This document shows positions 51,201 through 58,646 of a stretch of 64,000 nucleotides of DNA, one piece after another. Position 1 is the stretch's first letter; every line of letters begins with the position of its first letter. This DNA is from Lytechinus pictus (lineage: Eukaryota; Echinodermata; Echinoidea; Temnopleuroida; Toxopneustidae), in the NCBI RefSeq assembly GCF_037042905.1, contig NC_087261.1:10315717-10379716 (forward strand), given 5' to 3'. A program made the position numbers and the translations under genes. The notes below the pieces were generated by a model. The model was not told the origin of the DNA, ran no database searches, and saw only the letters and a program-made list of their open reading frames with translations.

Positions 51201-54200
51201 CTTCAGCATTGCGAATGCAACAAAATGTGACACTGAACACGATTGACTTTTAAAATCCGTTAAGTTTGATCTACATGTAGCAGTGGAAGCCACAAGCATG
51301 TGCCAGAATTGACCTTTCTTGTGACGGGTAAAACTGTGCAGTAAGCTATGCTAGCAAGAACGGTATAATCAGCTTTATAATATCATTTTTTGACACTGAA
51401 TGGTGCACCCCTGACCGTTTTTGTGCTGTCTTTTATAATTGCGTTTACAATCATGATTCATGTTGCTGTTTAAATTTGAAAATCAACATTTAGGTCTACA
51501 TGAAAGACACCCTATTTACCATGGACCTAATCTTTTAGCATGAACAATGTTTCAATGGGACAATCTCAAAAACAACATCTCAAACACAACATTAAAAGCA
51601 TAGCAGGATCTTATCTTTAAGAATAGATTTGTAAGATTACCACGTAATATGATGCATGGATGCAACAAATAGAACTGTGATATGAGTCATGGTCAGAAGT
51701 TCAATTTTAGTTTAATTTTTTTTTTCTCATCTTCCTTCATTTCTTTGTTTATTATTTTGAATAAATATAATCATTTTCTCCCCCTCCCCCAAAAAATAAA
51801 ACAGTACAATGTATGTGTAAGAAACAAATTCAAGGTTTCAAATTCTAACTTGCAACCATACATGAAAATTTGTAAGTTAATACTAAGTTTTTTTTTTTAA
51901 TTTGTGCAAAACTGAATAGCTGGGTAAAACCCTGCAATGATCAGAATTGACTAACATTGAATAAAGAAACGAGACAAACCAACAATCAGTAATTCAAAGA
52001 ATGGAAGTAGGTCAATAATTACAACAAGTGGAGCGCCTCTGGCAGTCTCACCTGCATTACACGATTCGATATAACAGCAGTGCTGACTTTGAAAACAGCT
52101 ATCAAATTATTATTCACAAAAGAAAACACTCAATATGATAACAAAATACTATGTCCATTGACCCAACATGATCTTTGACCATGATCATGTGACCTAAGAC
52201 ATGTGCAAAACAATCATTCATACTTGATTACCCATATGTCTATGTTTCATGAACTACATGTGTAGATCCAAAAACTTTTTAAGTTATGATGACAATTCCA
52301 CAGATACCCCCAACATTATCACAGTTCGTTGACCCTAAATGACCTTTAACCTTGGTCATGTGACCTGAAACTCGCACAGGTTGTTCAGGGATACTTATTT
52401 GCGCTCATGTCCACATTTTATGAATCAGATCCATAAACTTTCAAAGTTATGATAGTAATTCAACAAATACTCCCAACTTGGCCAAAGTTCATTGACCTTA
52501 AATGACCTTTGACCTTGGTCATGTGACCTGAAATACGCACATGAACTAAATCCATAAAATGTCAAAGATATGATGACAATTACACAAATACCCCCAACAT
52601 GGTCAAAGTTTGTTGACCCTAAATGACCTTTGACCTTGGTCATGTGACCTGAAACTCAGGCAGGATCTTCAGTGATACACTATCACTCTTTAATATGTCC
52701 AAGTTTTATGAACTAGGTCCATATACTTTAGAAGTTATGACAACATTTAAAAAATTTAACCTTGGTTAAGATTTCAATGTTGACGACGCCGCCGCCGTCG
52801 CCATCGGAAAAGCGGCGCCTATAGTCTCGCTCTGCTATGCAGGCGAGACAAAAATGGATAGTATATGCCATAATGTTGGTTTAACCTTGGTAAAATGATA
52901 GTAAATATTGACCAACAATTTTTTGAGTGCATACAGCTTAACTCAATATTACTTCTTGCGAATTAAGCATTTCCTATAACCCATTGGCTTCAGGAACCAT
53001 GCAGGGCCTCAATGCATTAAATAGTTGTTCTGATAGCAACTCTTGACGGAATGTCAACAAACACGACAAAAGTGAAACTTCTACTTCCTGATTGGCTAAT
53101 TCAATGAAAGTTCACATTCCAGCAAGAGTTCCTATCATAGCAACTTTTATGAAATGGGGCTGTCCAAAGCTTAGATGGGAATCACAGGATTCAGTAATCA
53201 GGTTAAGTTAGTATGTTTCCACGGTTGTTTCGAAATTTGTCATCAACCATAGCTAAAATACAACATTTGATTACCTTTCCGACAAATAAGCATGAAGCCT
53301 ATAGCGCCAGAATTCGTCCCAAATGGGGTATCAATGTGTGAATGGTAGATCCATGGAACGCAGTTTGGGCCTCCTTCTGCCGGTCCTGCCCTCTCATTCG
53401 CCTCCCAAGTGTAAGTGTGGCTACCCCCCGGGGCAATACGTTCATCAGCCTTGTCCTTTCCCCTTGTGTTGTCTTCATAAACAGCTCCTGTGGTGGTAGA
53501 AAGACATCGATGGTTAATGACTGTTCTTGGTACTGAACAGGTTTAACTTTTTTCCAGGGTTTTGATTGGCTAGGAAGCACTGGTGATCTGTGACAGGCAC
53601 CCTGGTTGGTAATACTATGGAAAACTTTCTGGGAACTTCAGTACTGTTATACATGTATGCAGGTGCAGCTTTGGGTGTTTTTCAAGGGGGTACATTTTGT
53701 CTCAACTAGAATTTTGACGTGTCCAAAGGACACAGATGCCCCGCTTAACGCGATCAGAAATTCATTCAATATGATTGAACTTAATATCGTATCGAAAAAG
53801 AAAAGACCCTGGCTGGATGGAGGACATGGACAGAAGCCAGAGCTGTGGCCTCTGATAGGCAAAGGTGGAGACGTTCGGTGGAGGCCCTATATGCCACTAG
53901 GCATCTGGCAGATAGGTAAGGTGAGGTAAGGTAATCGTGCAGAAACCAATATGCATATATATAATGAACGAAATTTAGACCCTTGACCTAAAGACTCACC
54001 CTTTTCGTAATAATCTCTGACAGAAGATAGGACAGTCAGGTCATTTGATGTGACCCGACTGTATTTTGGTGTCATTTACTCAGACACCAAACATTTTTAA
54101 TATCTGGTGAATATTTTAAAAAGTTATCATGCGGAAACCAACTTGCATGTGACCTTTGACTTGCGGACTCCGAATTCGAACTTGGCCTGTATTTTGGTGT

Positions 54201-54732
54201 CATCTACCTACATACCCAATTTTTTTTTAAATATGAATATTTGAATAGTTCATAATTCATCATGCGGAAACCAACTGGCATATCTAATGAGCTGTGACCT
54301 CCCCCCCCAAAAAAAAAAAAGTTATCATTCTGAAATAAAGCATTTGGCGAAATGCATCTCTTCTTTAGGGCAAATTTTATGGGGGTGCACCCACATCTTC
54401 CATCTTCCCCCTCCTGGAACTGAGCCTGATATCTGCTATTAAATATTAAATATATCAACCAGCACTACTGCACCATAACATCCTCACCTTCCGAGTCTTT
54501 CAGATAGAAGACACCATGAGGATGAACACTGAACTCCCTGGTAGCCATGTTCTTGGCATGAATCTTGATGGTATCGCCGACCTCTCCGTAGATCAGTGGT
54601 CCAAGGAATCCAAGCCATTCCGGACGATCCGCCATCGTCGTGTACGTGTCGTCGGTGTATTCGCGGAACACGGCTTTCTTGTACACGCTTCCGATTCTTT
54701 CCGGGGTTTGTATGACGTACTCGGCCTCTGGG
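27192..54732 (-). CDS. Multicopper ferroxidase, ceruloplasmin/hephaestin-like (16 exons found, 5' end missing)
   Basis: Sixteen exons with correct splice borders and matching phases join into about 1,055 codons ending in TAA at 27192-27194; ceruloplasmin and hephaestin are about 1,065-1,160 residues. Six cupredoxin domains are present. Domain 1 keeps HPHG and YHSH; domain 6 keeps HFHGH and HCHVNDHMTAGM, so the trinuclear cluster is complete. Type 1 sites: domain 4 (ECETNTHFSHGM) and domain 6 intact, domain 2 lost (SHVVNHQTAGA, Cys and Met replaced). The C-terminus is short and hydrophobic after a Ser-rich stretch, suggesting a GPI-anchored, extracellular enzyme. The known role of the family is oxidising Fe(II) at the expense of O2 for iron export. 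Signal peptide and the start of domain 1 are on an exon I could not find. Introns are large and full of mobile elements. Confidence 0.93.
28490..28609 (-). CDS. Ferroxidase exon: domain 6 copper ligands
   Basis: It encodes IFINLVMTLDDPGIWL and IHCHVNDHMTAGMEAFYYV. HCH supplies type 1 Cys and type 3 His ligands; the later His and Met complete the type 1 site. Acceptor GTCACAG, donor GTAAGC. Confidence 0.93.
28845..29017. mobile_element. 173-bp MITE (CCGCACAGAAACGTTG ends)
   Basis: CCGCACAGAAACGTTGTTAG is mirrored by CTAACAACGTTTCTGTGCGG. GTTAGCGCTAAC and GTTAGCGCTCTG palindromic blocks follow inside. Intronic in the ferroxidase gene. Confidence 0.85.
29219..30143. mobile_element. DR1-rich TIR element, copy 1 (925 bp)
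   Basis: Ends GTCTCACCTGCAT / ATGCAGGTGAGAC are perfect inverted repeats. The interior is a ~170-bp tandem repeat in which TGACCTTTGACCT, the reverse complement of the DR1 site AGGTCAAAGGTCA, occurs exactly at 29411, 29573, 29736 and 29928. Each is followed by TGRTCATGTGACCTGAAACT or a close variant. A GC-rich GCCGCCGCCG...AAAGCGGCGCC hairpin lies near the right end. No transposase. Confidence 0.9.
30335..30517 (-). CDS. Ferroxidase exon: domain 6, first copper ligands
   Basis: It encodes MNGFLYNNLNYLEMSVGERV, then GWNLLGLGDEVDLHSVHFHG and HTFTYQTEHTNRLDVSELFP. HSVHFHGH carries the type 1 His and the two trinuclear His residues. Acceptor GCCTCTCAG, donor GTGAGA. Confidence 0.93.
30670..30868 (-). 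mobile_element. tRNA-headed SINE-like repeat
   Basis: On the minus strand an A-box-like TGTTAGTGTAGAGAATCTG and B-box-like GTGGGTTCAAGTC lie near the 5' end. The body shares its general plan with 50530-50800. Degenerate; not a functional tRNA. Confidence 0.5.
30923..31090 (-). CDS. Ferroxidase exon: start of domain 6
   Basis: It encodes SEGKRTDVDKEFNLFFSVTD and ENKSWYLQENIDHY..., ending ESNLMH: the conserved DVDKEF...DENxSWYL block of the family. Acceptor ACCAAAG, donor GTAAGG. Phases match both neighbours. Confidence 0.93.
31597..32063 (-). CDS. Ferroxidase exon: domain 5
   Basis: This is the largest exon (467 bp). It encodes GYVFVNRGNTSIGSKYRKAI through LGILGPVLRVEVGDTLQVVF to GLVGPLVICKTGSL. 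The site equivalent to HPHG reads HPQN and the YHSH equivalent reads YYSS, so no copper is expected, as in domain 5 of ceruloplasmin. Acceptor TTTCAG, donor GTAAGA. Confidence 0.93.
32429..32645 (-). CDS. Ferroxidase exon: end of domain 4 / start of domain 5
   Basis: It encodes KWLIECETNTHFSHGMTALY, then REYFIAAIEMEWDYTPDMYD. C, H and M of ECETNTHFSHGM complete an intact type 1 site. Acceptor AACTCAG; donor GTGGGG (less common but in phase). Confidence 0.92.
32747..33107. mobile_element. TTAA-flanked MITE relative, right end decayed
   Basis: It begins TTAA then AGAGGAAGTTCACC; GTAAATTCCTCTT near 33095 is a plausible decayed right end. It resembles the TTAA elements at 33838 and 62771 in its opening bases and composition. 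Confidence 0.45.
33838..34432. mobile_element. 595-bp MITE with TTAA target sites
   Basis: TTAA precedes AGGGGAATCCA and follows TGGATTCCCCT: perfect 11-bp ends with TTAA on both sides (33834-33837, 34433-34436). TTAA duplication is characteristic of piggyBac-type insertion. The small frames inside are not genes. Intronic in the ferroxidase gene. Confidence 0.88.
34918..35130 (-). CDS. Ferroxidase exon: domain 4
   Basis: It encodes INGYSFANLPEVEMTIGETV, then SWHVMDLGKDTDQHTAYFHQ and VPLFPGVTQTIMTVPDNP. HTAYFH provides the type 1 His of domain 4. Acceptor CATACAG, donor GTGAGG. Confidence 0.93.
35600..35741 (-). CDS. Ferroxidase exon: start of domain 4
   Basis: It encodes VGVDRELFLLFLIFDENQSW, then YLDENIAAFAPGADREDEDF and VASNLMT. 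Acceptor TTGCATAG, donor GTGAGT. The previous exon ends in phase 0 as required. Confidence 0.93.
36129..36340 (-). CDS. Ferroxidase exon: end of domain 3
   Basis: It encodes SEQNDGSVAPSATYTYTWTI, then GPTELDEDCLTMVYTSGTDE and GLVGPMLICKEGTLNDDGSR. No copper ligands here (VYTSG where domain 1 has YHSH). Acceptor TTTTCCAG, donor GTTAGT. Confidence 0.92.
36788..37074 (-). CDS. Ferroxidase exon: domain 3
   Basis: It encodes MSFPFFTDTNNRIPGTYHKA, then HMGVLGPVIRGEVGDTIRVT and YSIHPRGVLYDKANEGSIYN. HPRG replaces the HPHG of domain 1. Acceptor CATTCTAG, donor GTAGGT. Confidence 0.93.
37735..38137 (-). repeat. Three decayed tandem copies of the neighbouring ferroxidase exon
   Basis: TTGATTGCAGTTGG-type anchors at 37740, 37881, 38027 and 38174 are about 141-147 bp apart. 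Only the last lies in the intact exon 38138-38309. The three upstream-coordinate copies keep GGGATCAGTCAGATCTC..., TTGATTGCA and GAACTCCAATGAA-like blocks but carry indels and stops. Confidence 0.82.
38138..38309 (-). CDS. Ferroxidase exon: domain 2/3 junction
   Basis: It encodes GAQVLYTVDPECGPGVTEEP, then SVREYFIGVLEDEWHYGPTA and NGLDGRDLTDPE. REYFIGVLEDEWHY is the opening strand of domain 3. Acceptor CATGCAG, donor GTAAGA. It is the intact member of a fourfold tandem exon repeat. Confidence 0.93.
38310..39764. other. Intron sequence, no gene seen
   Basis: Part of the 7.8-kb intron between 38309 and 46087. Only short frames without domains. Confidence 0.4.
39765..41746. mobile_element. 2-kb TIR element with CAGGGGCGGTATTCTGAAAA ends
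   Basis: CAGGGGCGGTATTCTGAAAA then CGTTCTTATC is mirrored by GATAAGAACG and TTTTCAGAATACCACCCCTG. Extra copies of GGTATTCTGAAAACGTTCTT occur at 39829 and 39970, so the left side is repeated. The interior is mostly a pyrimidine tract. Related to the element at 5851-7659. No clear target duplication found. Confidence 0.85.
40105..41420. repeat. 1.3-kb polypyrimidine tract
   Basis: The plus strand is almost entirely T and C (TTTCTTTCTTTTC-type), so frames encoding Phe/Leu/Ser-rich chains are artefacts. It lies inside the TIR element above. Long homopurine-homopyrimidine DNA can form triplex (H-DNA) structures. Confidence 0.9.
41747..43101. other. Intron with a degenerate ~110-bp tandem repeat
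   Basis: Between about 42095 and 42490, GTAAAAATCCAAAGTCCAT-like blocks recur at ~42110, 42200, 42330 and 42460, each followed by an AGAACCAGTGT-like block. No gene seen elsewhere in this stretch. Confidence 0.55.
43102..43553. mobile_element. ~450-bp MITE (ACCACCCCAAAACC ends)
   Basis: GACCTACCACCCCAAAACCA with CCAATAAGTCG is mirrored by CGACTTATTG and TTGGTTTTGGGGTGGCAGGT. Imperfect but long TIRs. AT-rich interior without frames. Confidence 0.78.
43796..44240. mobile_element. 445-bp hAT-type MITE with TGGTGAA(C) duplication
   Basis: CAGGGACTCAGTTTTA faces TAAAACTGAGTCCCTG. TGGTGAA precedes it and TGGTGAAC follows it, giving a 7-8-bp target duplication as for hAT elements. The 87-codon frame inside has no recognisable domain. 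Confidence 0.88.
44241..45564. other. Intron sequence, no gene seen
   Basis: AT-rich; poly-C runs near 45377 and 45465. No supported features. Confidence 0.4.
45565..45981. mobile_element. TIR element with GGGCCC ends, second copy
   Basis: GGGCCCAGTCTTACAAAGAG continuing TTA is mirrored by TAACTCTTTGAAAGGCGGGG and CCC. Same family as 25116-25518, and again interrupted by a nested element near its left end. Confidence 0.82.
45589..45726. mobile_element. 138-bp nested MITE with GAGTTAC duplication
   Basis: AGGGGCCGCAG... ends with ...CCGCAGCCCCT. GAGTTAC flanks it on both sides (45582-45588 and 45727-45733). The inner arms carry GGGGGAGGGCTTCAG and GTCAGCCCTCCCCCC. Same family as 48232-48395. 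Confidence 0.88.
46087..46210 (-). CDS. Ferroxidase exon: end of domain 2 (dead type 1 site)
   Basis: It encodes ELRNHRVDTLSLTPAVVSSA, then INPGTWLAKSHVVNHQT. The position of the type 1 Cys is Ser (KSH), and after joining to the next exon the Met position is Ala (TAGAQV). Acceptor TTTTCTTAG, donor GTATGT. Confidence 0.92.
46410..46490. repeat. Decayed relative of the CCAAT hairpin MITE
   Basis: ATGGTACTAACATGGTAAC, CAATAGCCAATCAGAATCAAG and ATAGAAGTTACCAT follow the plan of 9622-9722. Confidence 0.5.
46786..46952 (-). CDS. Ferroxidase exon: domain 2
   Basis: It encodes DEDFLASNRMDSVNGYLYGA, then MPGLNICHGDKVAWHIMGIG and EIDVHTVNFHGNVL. Acceptor GTAAACAG, donor GTAAGA; ends in phase 0. Confidence 0.93.
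46965..47350. repeat. Tandem repeat next to the domain 2 exon
   Basis: GGAGGGGTAATA...GGGGATTTTGATCACA-type units of ~45-50 bp, organised in a higher unit of ~103 bp (two copies of ACTCCAAATGGAGTCT 100-odd bases apart, at about 47060 and 47152). Confidence 0.75.
47759..47896 (-). CDS. Ferroxidase exon: start of domain 2
   Basis: It encodes ILDENNRRTDVEEDFILMFT, then VTDENMSYYFDENIQRFITS and PSLDP. Acceptor ATTTTGCAG, donor GTTTGT. Family block DVxxDFxLMF...DENxSYY. Confidence 0.92.
48232..48395. mobile_element. 164-bp MITE (CAGGGGTTGTGGAAC / GCAGCCCCTG)
   Basis: Inverted ends CAGGGGTTGTGGAAC and GTTATGCAGCCCCTG with G-run and C-run arms. Same family as 45589-45726. Confidence 0.75.
48802..49305. 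mobile_element. TTAA-type MITE, 3'-truncated copy
   Basis: TTAA then AGGGGTGGTCCAGCCTGG. The body (ATGCTGAAAATTTCATCAAA; TGAATATTCATTAGG; CACCTAATGAATATTCATGA) matches 62771-63357, but the right terminal repeat is missing. Confidence 0.82.
49306..49985. other. Intron sequence, no gene seen
   Basis: AT-rich and without supported features. Confidence 0.35.
49986..50466. mobile_element. DR1-rich TIR element, copy 2 (481 bp)
   Basis: Ends GTCTCACCTGCAT / ATGCAGGTGAGAC as in copy 1. Internal repeats are fewer; the DR1 at 50251 is imperfect (TGACCTTTGACTT). The GC-rich GCCGTCGG...AAGCGGCGC piece is kept. Confidence 0.88.
50530..50800 (-). mobile_element. tRNA-headed SINE
   Basis: On the minus strand the head reads TGGTCTAGTGGTTAGAGC (A box), a CTTATAA anticodon-like loop, and GAGTTCAAGTCCCCACTC (B box). 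The stems pair poorly and a non-tRNA body follows, so it is a SINE rather than a tRNA gene. Confidence 0.65.
52045..52849. mobile_element. DR1-rich TIR element, copy 3 (805 bp)
   Basis: Ends GTCTCACCTGCAT / ATGCAGGCGAGAC. Perfect TGACCTTTGACCT at 52503 and 52624, an imperfect one near 52339, and several TGACCTTGGTCATGTGACCT blocks. All three copies lie in introns or flanks of the ferroxidase gene. Confidence 0.9.
53023..53145. mobile_element. 123-bp hairpin MITE
   Basis: AGTTGTTCTGATAGCAACTC with TTG faces CAAGAG with TTCCTATCATAGCAACT. The centre holds CTGATTGGCTAATTCAATG (inverted CCAAT). Imperfect pairing. Confidence 0.6.
53275..53487 (-). CDS. Ferroxidase exon: second half of domain 1
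   Basis: It encodes AVYEDNTRGKDKADERIAPG, then GSHTYTWEANERAGPAEGGP and WIYHSHIDTPFGTNSGAIGF. YHSH supplies trinuclear-cluster ligands. Acceptor CACCACAG, donor GTAATC. Confidence 0.93.
54488..54732 (-). CDS. Ferroxidase exon: first half of domain 1 (most 5' exon found)
   Basis: It encodes PEAEYVIQTPERIGSVYKKA, then WLGFLGPLIYGEVGDTIKIH and SVHPHGVFYLKDSE. HPHG is intact. Acceptor TTTGCTAG marks the 5' border, so the Met at 54741-54743 is intronic. The signal peptide and the opening strand (expected YxIxxxExxWxY) must be on an exon further right. Confidence 0.93.
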
Positions 54733-54962
54733 CTAGCAAACAAGGTAAAACCATTTAATAATTATGATTATTTGGTATTTCTCCTAATATATATGTACAG
54801 AAAAAGAGCTAGCTGGTCCAACTCCTCGCATTGCAGTCGGTTATCATTTTCATTGCTCTCCCTTTCTCCATTGATCTAGTAGCAAAGCTATAGGAAGCAG
54901 GATTGCATGCACCAATACAGAATTTACAGGACCGTGCAGAAAAAGACACGGTCCCCCCCCCC

Positions 54963-54993
<31 letters not shown>

Positions 54994-55321
54994 TACATAC
55001 ATGTTTATATAATAACAAAAAACTCAAAAGAGAAAGAGAGGGGGTGCTAAGCTCAGCATTTTAGAGTGTAATCTGATAAACAATCAACAATAGAAGTCAA
55101 TGGCAGAGTTGGTGGGGGCTTGATAATATTTACTTTATTACATTGTACACAACATAAAGATGGGATGATTGCATGCAATCTCAAAATTAACTTTGTACAT
55201 TAATCATTCCCTCGCCCCTGTCTCCCCTTCTCCTGTCTCATGGAGTTTTATTGTTTTTTTTTTGGGGGGGGGGGGCGGGGGAGGGACGTCAAAAGTAAAG
55301 CTTCATTAGTAATTTTTGTTT

Positions 55322-55388
55322 CTCTCATTTTTCCCACTTTTGTGAACCAACTAAATCAGTTGGTTCACAAAAGTGGGAAAAATGAGAG
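55322..55388. repeat. Perfect 31-bp hairpin with 5-base loop
   Basis: CTCTCATTTTTCCCACTTTT continuing GTGAACCAACT (55322-55352), loop AAATC, then the exact reverse complement (55358-55388). Confidence 0.93.
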
Positions 55389-57029
55389 TAAATGTTTGAG
55401 TGAACATTTAAAACTCCCCTTAAAATACACATTGTCTCTCTGGCAACATTTGGGTTGTTGCACTTTGGAGTTAAGCTTTCATTTTGACTGAGAATGTTGG
55501 CAAAACTCCAGGAGGCTATCTGAATGAATGCTGTAAAATCGCTGCTTAAAAATTAATCAGGTTGTTATTAGCTTGTCACTCTAACAATTTTATAGACCCC
55601 GTTATCATTACCGCCCTAACACTAGTTTACTGGAAAAAACTAAGGTAACGTGGTATGAGAACGGTTGAAGCGGTCTTGGAAGCGATCTTCCAAACCACTT
55701 CAGAAAAGCTGTTTTTAAGATTGCTTTGCCTTGTTCAACTGGTTTTAGCGTACGTGAGGACACAACCGTTCTTCGGAAAGTGATCTTCGAACATTTTGAG
55801 TGTGCTCGTATAGAATGTCTATGCTGCAGTTTTGAATTTTGCGCAAAACATGTCACCCCCATTGAGAGCATTCCCATAGCAACAAGGCCACTTAATGTAA
55901 AGTGGTTTACAAAACCACTTTCGGCTGATCAATTGGGAACGCTAGTGTATGGGTTGAATTTTGCCATGTTTAATCTAATTGCTTATTTTACACTTTGCAT
56001 TCCATACTTTTCTTAACTTCCCATTTTTATGCCATTGTCACACATCTGTTTCTCTCGATCATTCCTAAGTTTCTACATCAGACATTCCATTGCCATTCCA
56101 ACTCCATGCAGCTCCACATGTTTCTATTGTCCTTTTCTCATTTATATTGAGAACAGTCTTCTTCATTCATATCATCCTATCTCATCCTCATTGGTTCACC
56201 TTTCACCCTTGGTTCTTCCACTTTTCTGGGTACTTCCAATCTCTCTTTCTCAATCGGTTGAATTGATCATGTGACACCATTTTTTAATATATTTGAAAAT
56301 ATTAATTGTAAAGGCAATGCCTAGTGAGTTCTGGATTTCAAGCCAATAAATCAGAGCATCACTGGACTTCATTTTGTCAACATCTGTATTTTGAGTTTAG
56401 TCCAGCTACATTATATTTTAGGTTCTTCTTATTTTGGTTCTTCTGGCTGTTTGATATGATTTGATTTTGCTTCTTTACATTGTTTTTGTGAGGTGTATCT
56501 TTGAACATTCAGCCACTCTACACTTGCAAAACGATCTTCCAAACTGGCTTCCTGAACCTATCTCAATTAAACTAGTTTTAGAAAGCACAATAAGAATGAT
56601 GTCTATTATTTACAGTTTTAAACAAGTTGTTTAAAGTCTTTAACAATTATCAATCAATAGAGTGATGGGGCTTAAGTGTGTGTTTTTTTTACAAGTACAG
56701 AGAAGCGAAGGGAATGAAAGGGGAAAGTCCCTTTAGTATACCTGTCAGGAAATGACTTCACAACCTCAGCATGAAAAGATCAAGGTTACCAAGGTCGTCA
56801 AATAAGATACTATTTGAACAGGTTACACTTGCAAGGTCTTGATAATAAAATGTTTCCATGTTTTTGTAACTTTCAATAAAGGAGCACTTCTAACAAAATC
56901 TGTTTGGTGGTGATTTTTTTACCTGATTGGTATAAAGAAAGCATGAATGCTTTATATTAGCCGGGTAAAAATAATAGCAAGGCCCGCTGGGAGAACAGTT
57001 TTCGGAACTGAAGTGGCTACCCAGGGTAT
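55389..57029. other. No gene recognised
   Basis: Searched on the minus strand for the missing first ferroxidase exon without success. ACGATCTTCCAAAC-like blocks recur near 55685 and 56530, hinting at an old repeat. Confidence 0.35.
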
Positions 57030-57225
57030 TAATACCATTATTATTTTTATTATCATGCTTGTAAGCAAGCAGCCAGAGGACCTAGGGCTTAAGGTCCTCT
57101 CCGAGGGACCTGGTAATGAGGATTAATGCCTTACCAAAGGGCACTAGCGCACCAAGTGGAAATTGATCCTGGGTCACCGGAATCTGAAACCCCCGCTCTA
57201 CCGACTGAGCTATCGCGTCTCTTCT
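57030..57225 (-). mobile_element. tRNA-headed SINE
   Basis: The minus strand begins GAGACGCGATAGCTCAGTCG then GTAGAGCGGGGGTTTC (good A box / D arm). The B box is weak (GGATCAATTTCC). The end is ATAATAATGGTATTAA simple repeat. Confidence 0.68.
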
Positions 57226-57454
57226 CAGATTCTAGCCTATTCTTTACTACCCCCCCCCCCCCATTAATATGTATGAGCACTGGAGATTAGAGCAACTGGA
57301 AACAATGGGAAAATGAGGGAAGAAACCCTTTCCTATCTATTAAAAGGTTGCTCATGAACCTCCCTAGAATATTTGATGAAATTACAAGAGAGTGATTATG
57401 AATTATAAAGATGCATATATAAATGAATGATTGGAATTTAAAGGTAACCCAGGT

Positions 57455-58530
57455 AAAAAAACCAGTTGAAACCAGTTGAAATTTTAACTGGTTTCAACTG
57501 GAGTCAACTGGTACCAGTTGAAACCAATTGGCACAACTGGTAAACTCCCACCATGCCAGTATATTCCAGTTGAAACCCATTGTCTCAACTGGACATGCTG
57601 AAAACATACAAGTTTATTCCAGTTGAAACCAATTAACTATACTGGTATAAATTAGTACACCAGTTAATACCAGTTAAAACCAATAGGCCTTTCTTGTTTA
57701 TCTACCAATAGATTCCAGTTTAAAACCCATTAGCCAAACTGGACCATTTGATGCCAGTTGGAACCCATATAAACCCAATGGGTGTATATACCAGTTAATG
57801 CCACCTTAAACCCATAAACCATACTGGTATATCATTAAACCAATTGATACCAGTTAGAACCAACATGCATTACTGGTATACCTACCAGTTGATTCCAGTT
57901 AAAACCCATAAACCAAACTGGATCAGAGTGTTCCAGTTGGAACCCATAGACCTCCCATAACCCCACTTGAAACCCATTAACCATACTGGAATATCAAACC
58001 AATGGATACCAGTTAGAACCAATATAGGCATTACTGGCATATCTACCAGCTGATTCCAGTTAAAAGCCATAAACCATACTGGAGCAGATTATACCAGTTG
58101 GAACCCATAGACCTCCCATAACCCACTTGAAACCCATTAACCATACTGGAATTTCAAACCAATTGATACCAGTTAAACCAGCATACATTACTGGTATACT
58201 ACCAGTTGATTCCAGGTAAAACCCATAAACCAAACTGGAACATATTTTACCAGTTGGAACCCATAGACCTCCCATAACCCACTTGAAACCCATTTACCAT
58301 ACTGGAATATCAAACCAATTGATACCAGTTAGAACCAATAGGCATTACCAGTATATATCTACCAGCTGATTTCAGTTAAAACCCATAAACCAAACTGGAA
58401 CAGATTATACCAGTTGGAACCCATAGGCCACCCATAACCCACTTGAAACCCATTAACCATACTGGAATATCAAACCAAATGATACCAGTTAGAACCAATA
58501 GGACTTACCAGTTGATTCTAGTAAGAACCC
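57455..58530. repeat. Tandem array of CCAGTTGGAACCCAT-type units, ~158-bp higher period
   Basis: TACCAGTTGGAACCCATA and ACTTGAAACCCATTAACCAT repeat throughout. The marker CTCCCATAACCC recurs at about 57951, 58112, 58269 and 58429 (period ~158 bp). Basic units are ~40 bp. Short minus-strand frames across it are artefacts. Confidence 0.88.
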
Positions 58531-58535
58531 GTATA

Positions 58536-58615
58536 TACATATATAATATATACATATATATATATGTATATTAGAGGCATAGTGGTAATGCATTGTACTT
58601 ATTTCCAACAGAGTT

Positions 58616-58640
<25 letters not shown>
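58536..58640. repeat. (TA)n microsatellites
   Basis: Two TA/ATAC runs flank a short unique piece at the right end of the tandem array. Confidence 0.85.

Positions 58641-58646
<6 letters not shown>

Noticed and set aside
54733-54743. Met at 54741-54743 as the start of the ferroxidase
   Set aside because: It lies before the TTTGCTAG acceptor, and the protein would lack a signal peptide and the first strand of domain 1.
58060-58293. 77-codon minus frame (MGFKWVMGGLWVPTG repeats)
   Set aside because: Translation of the tandem CCAGTTGGAACCCAT array.
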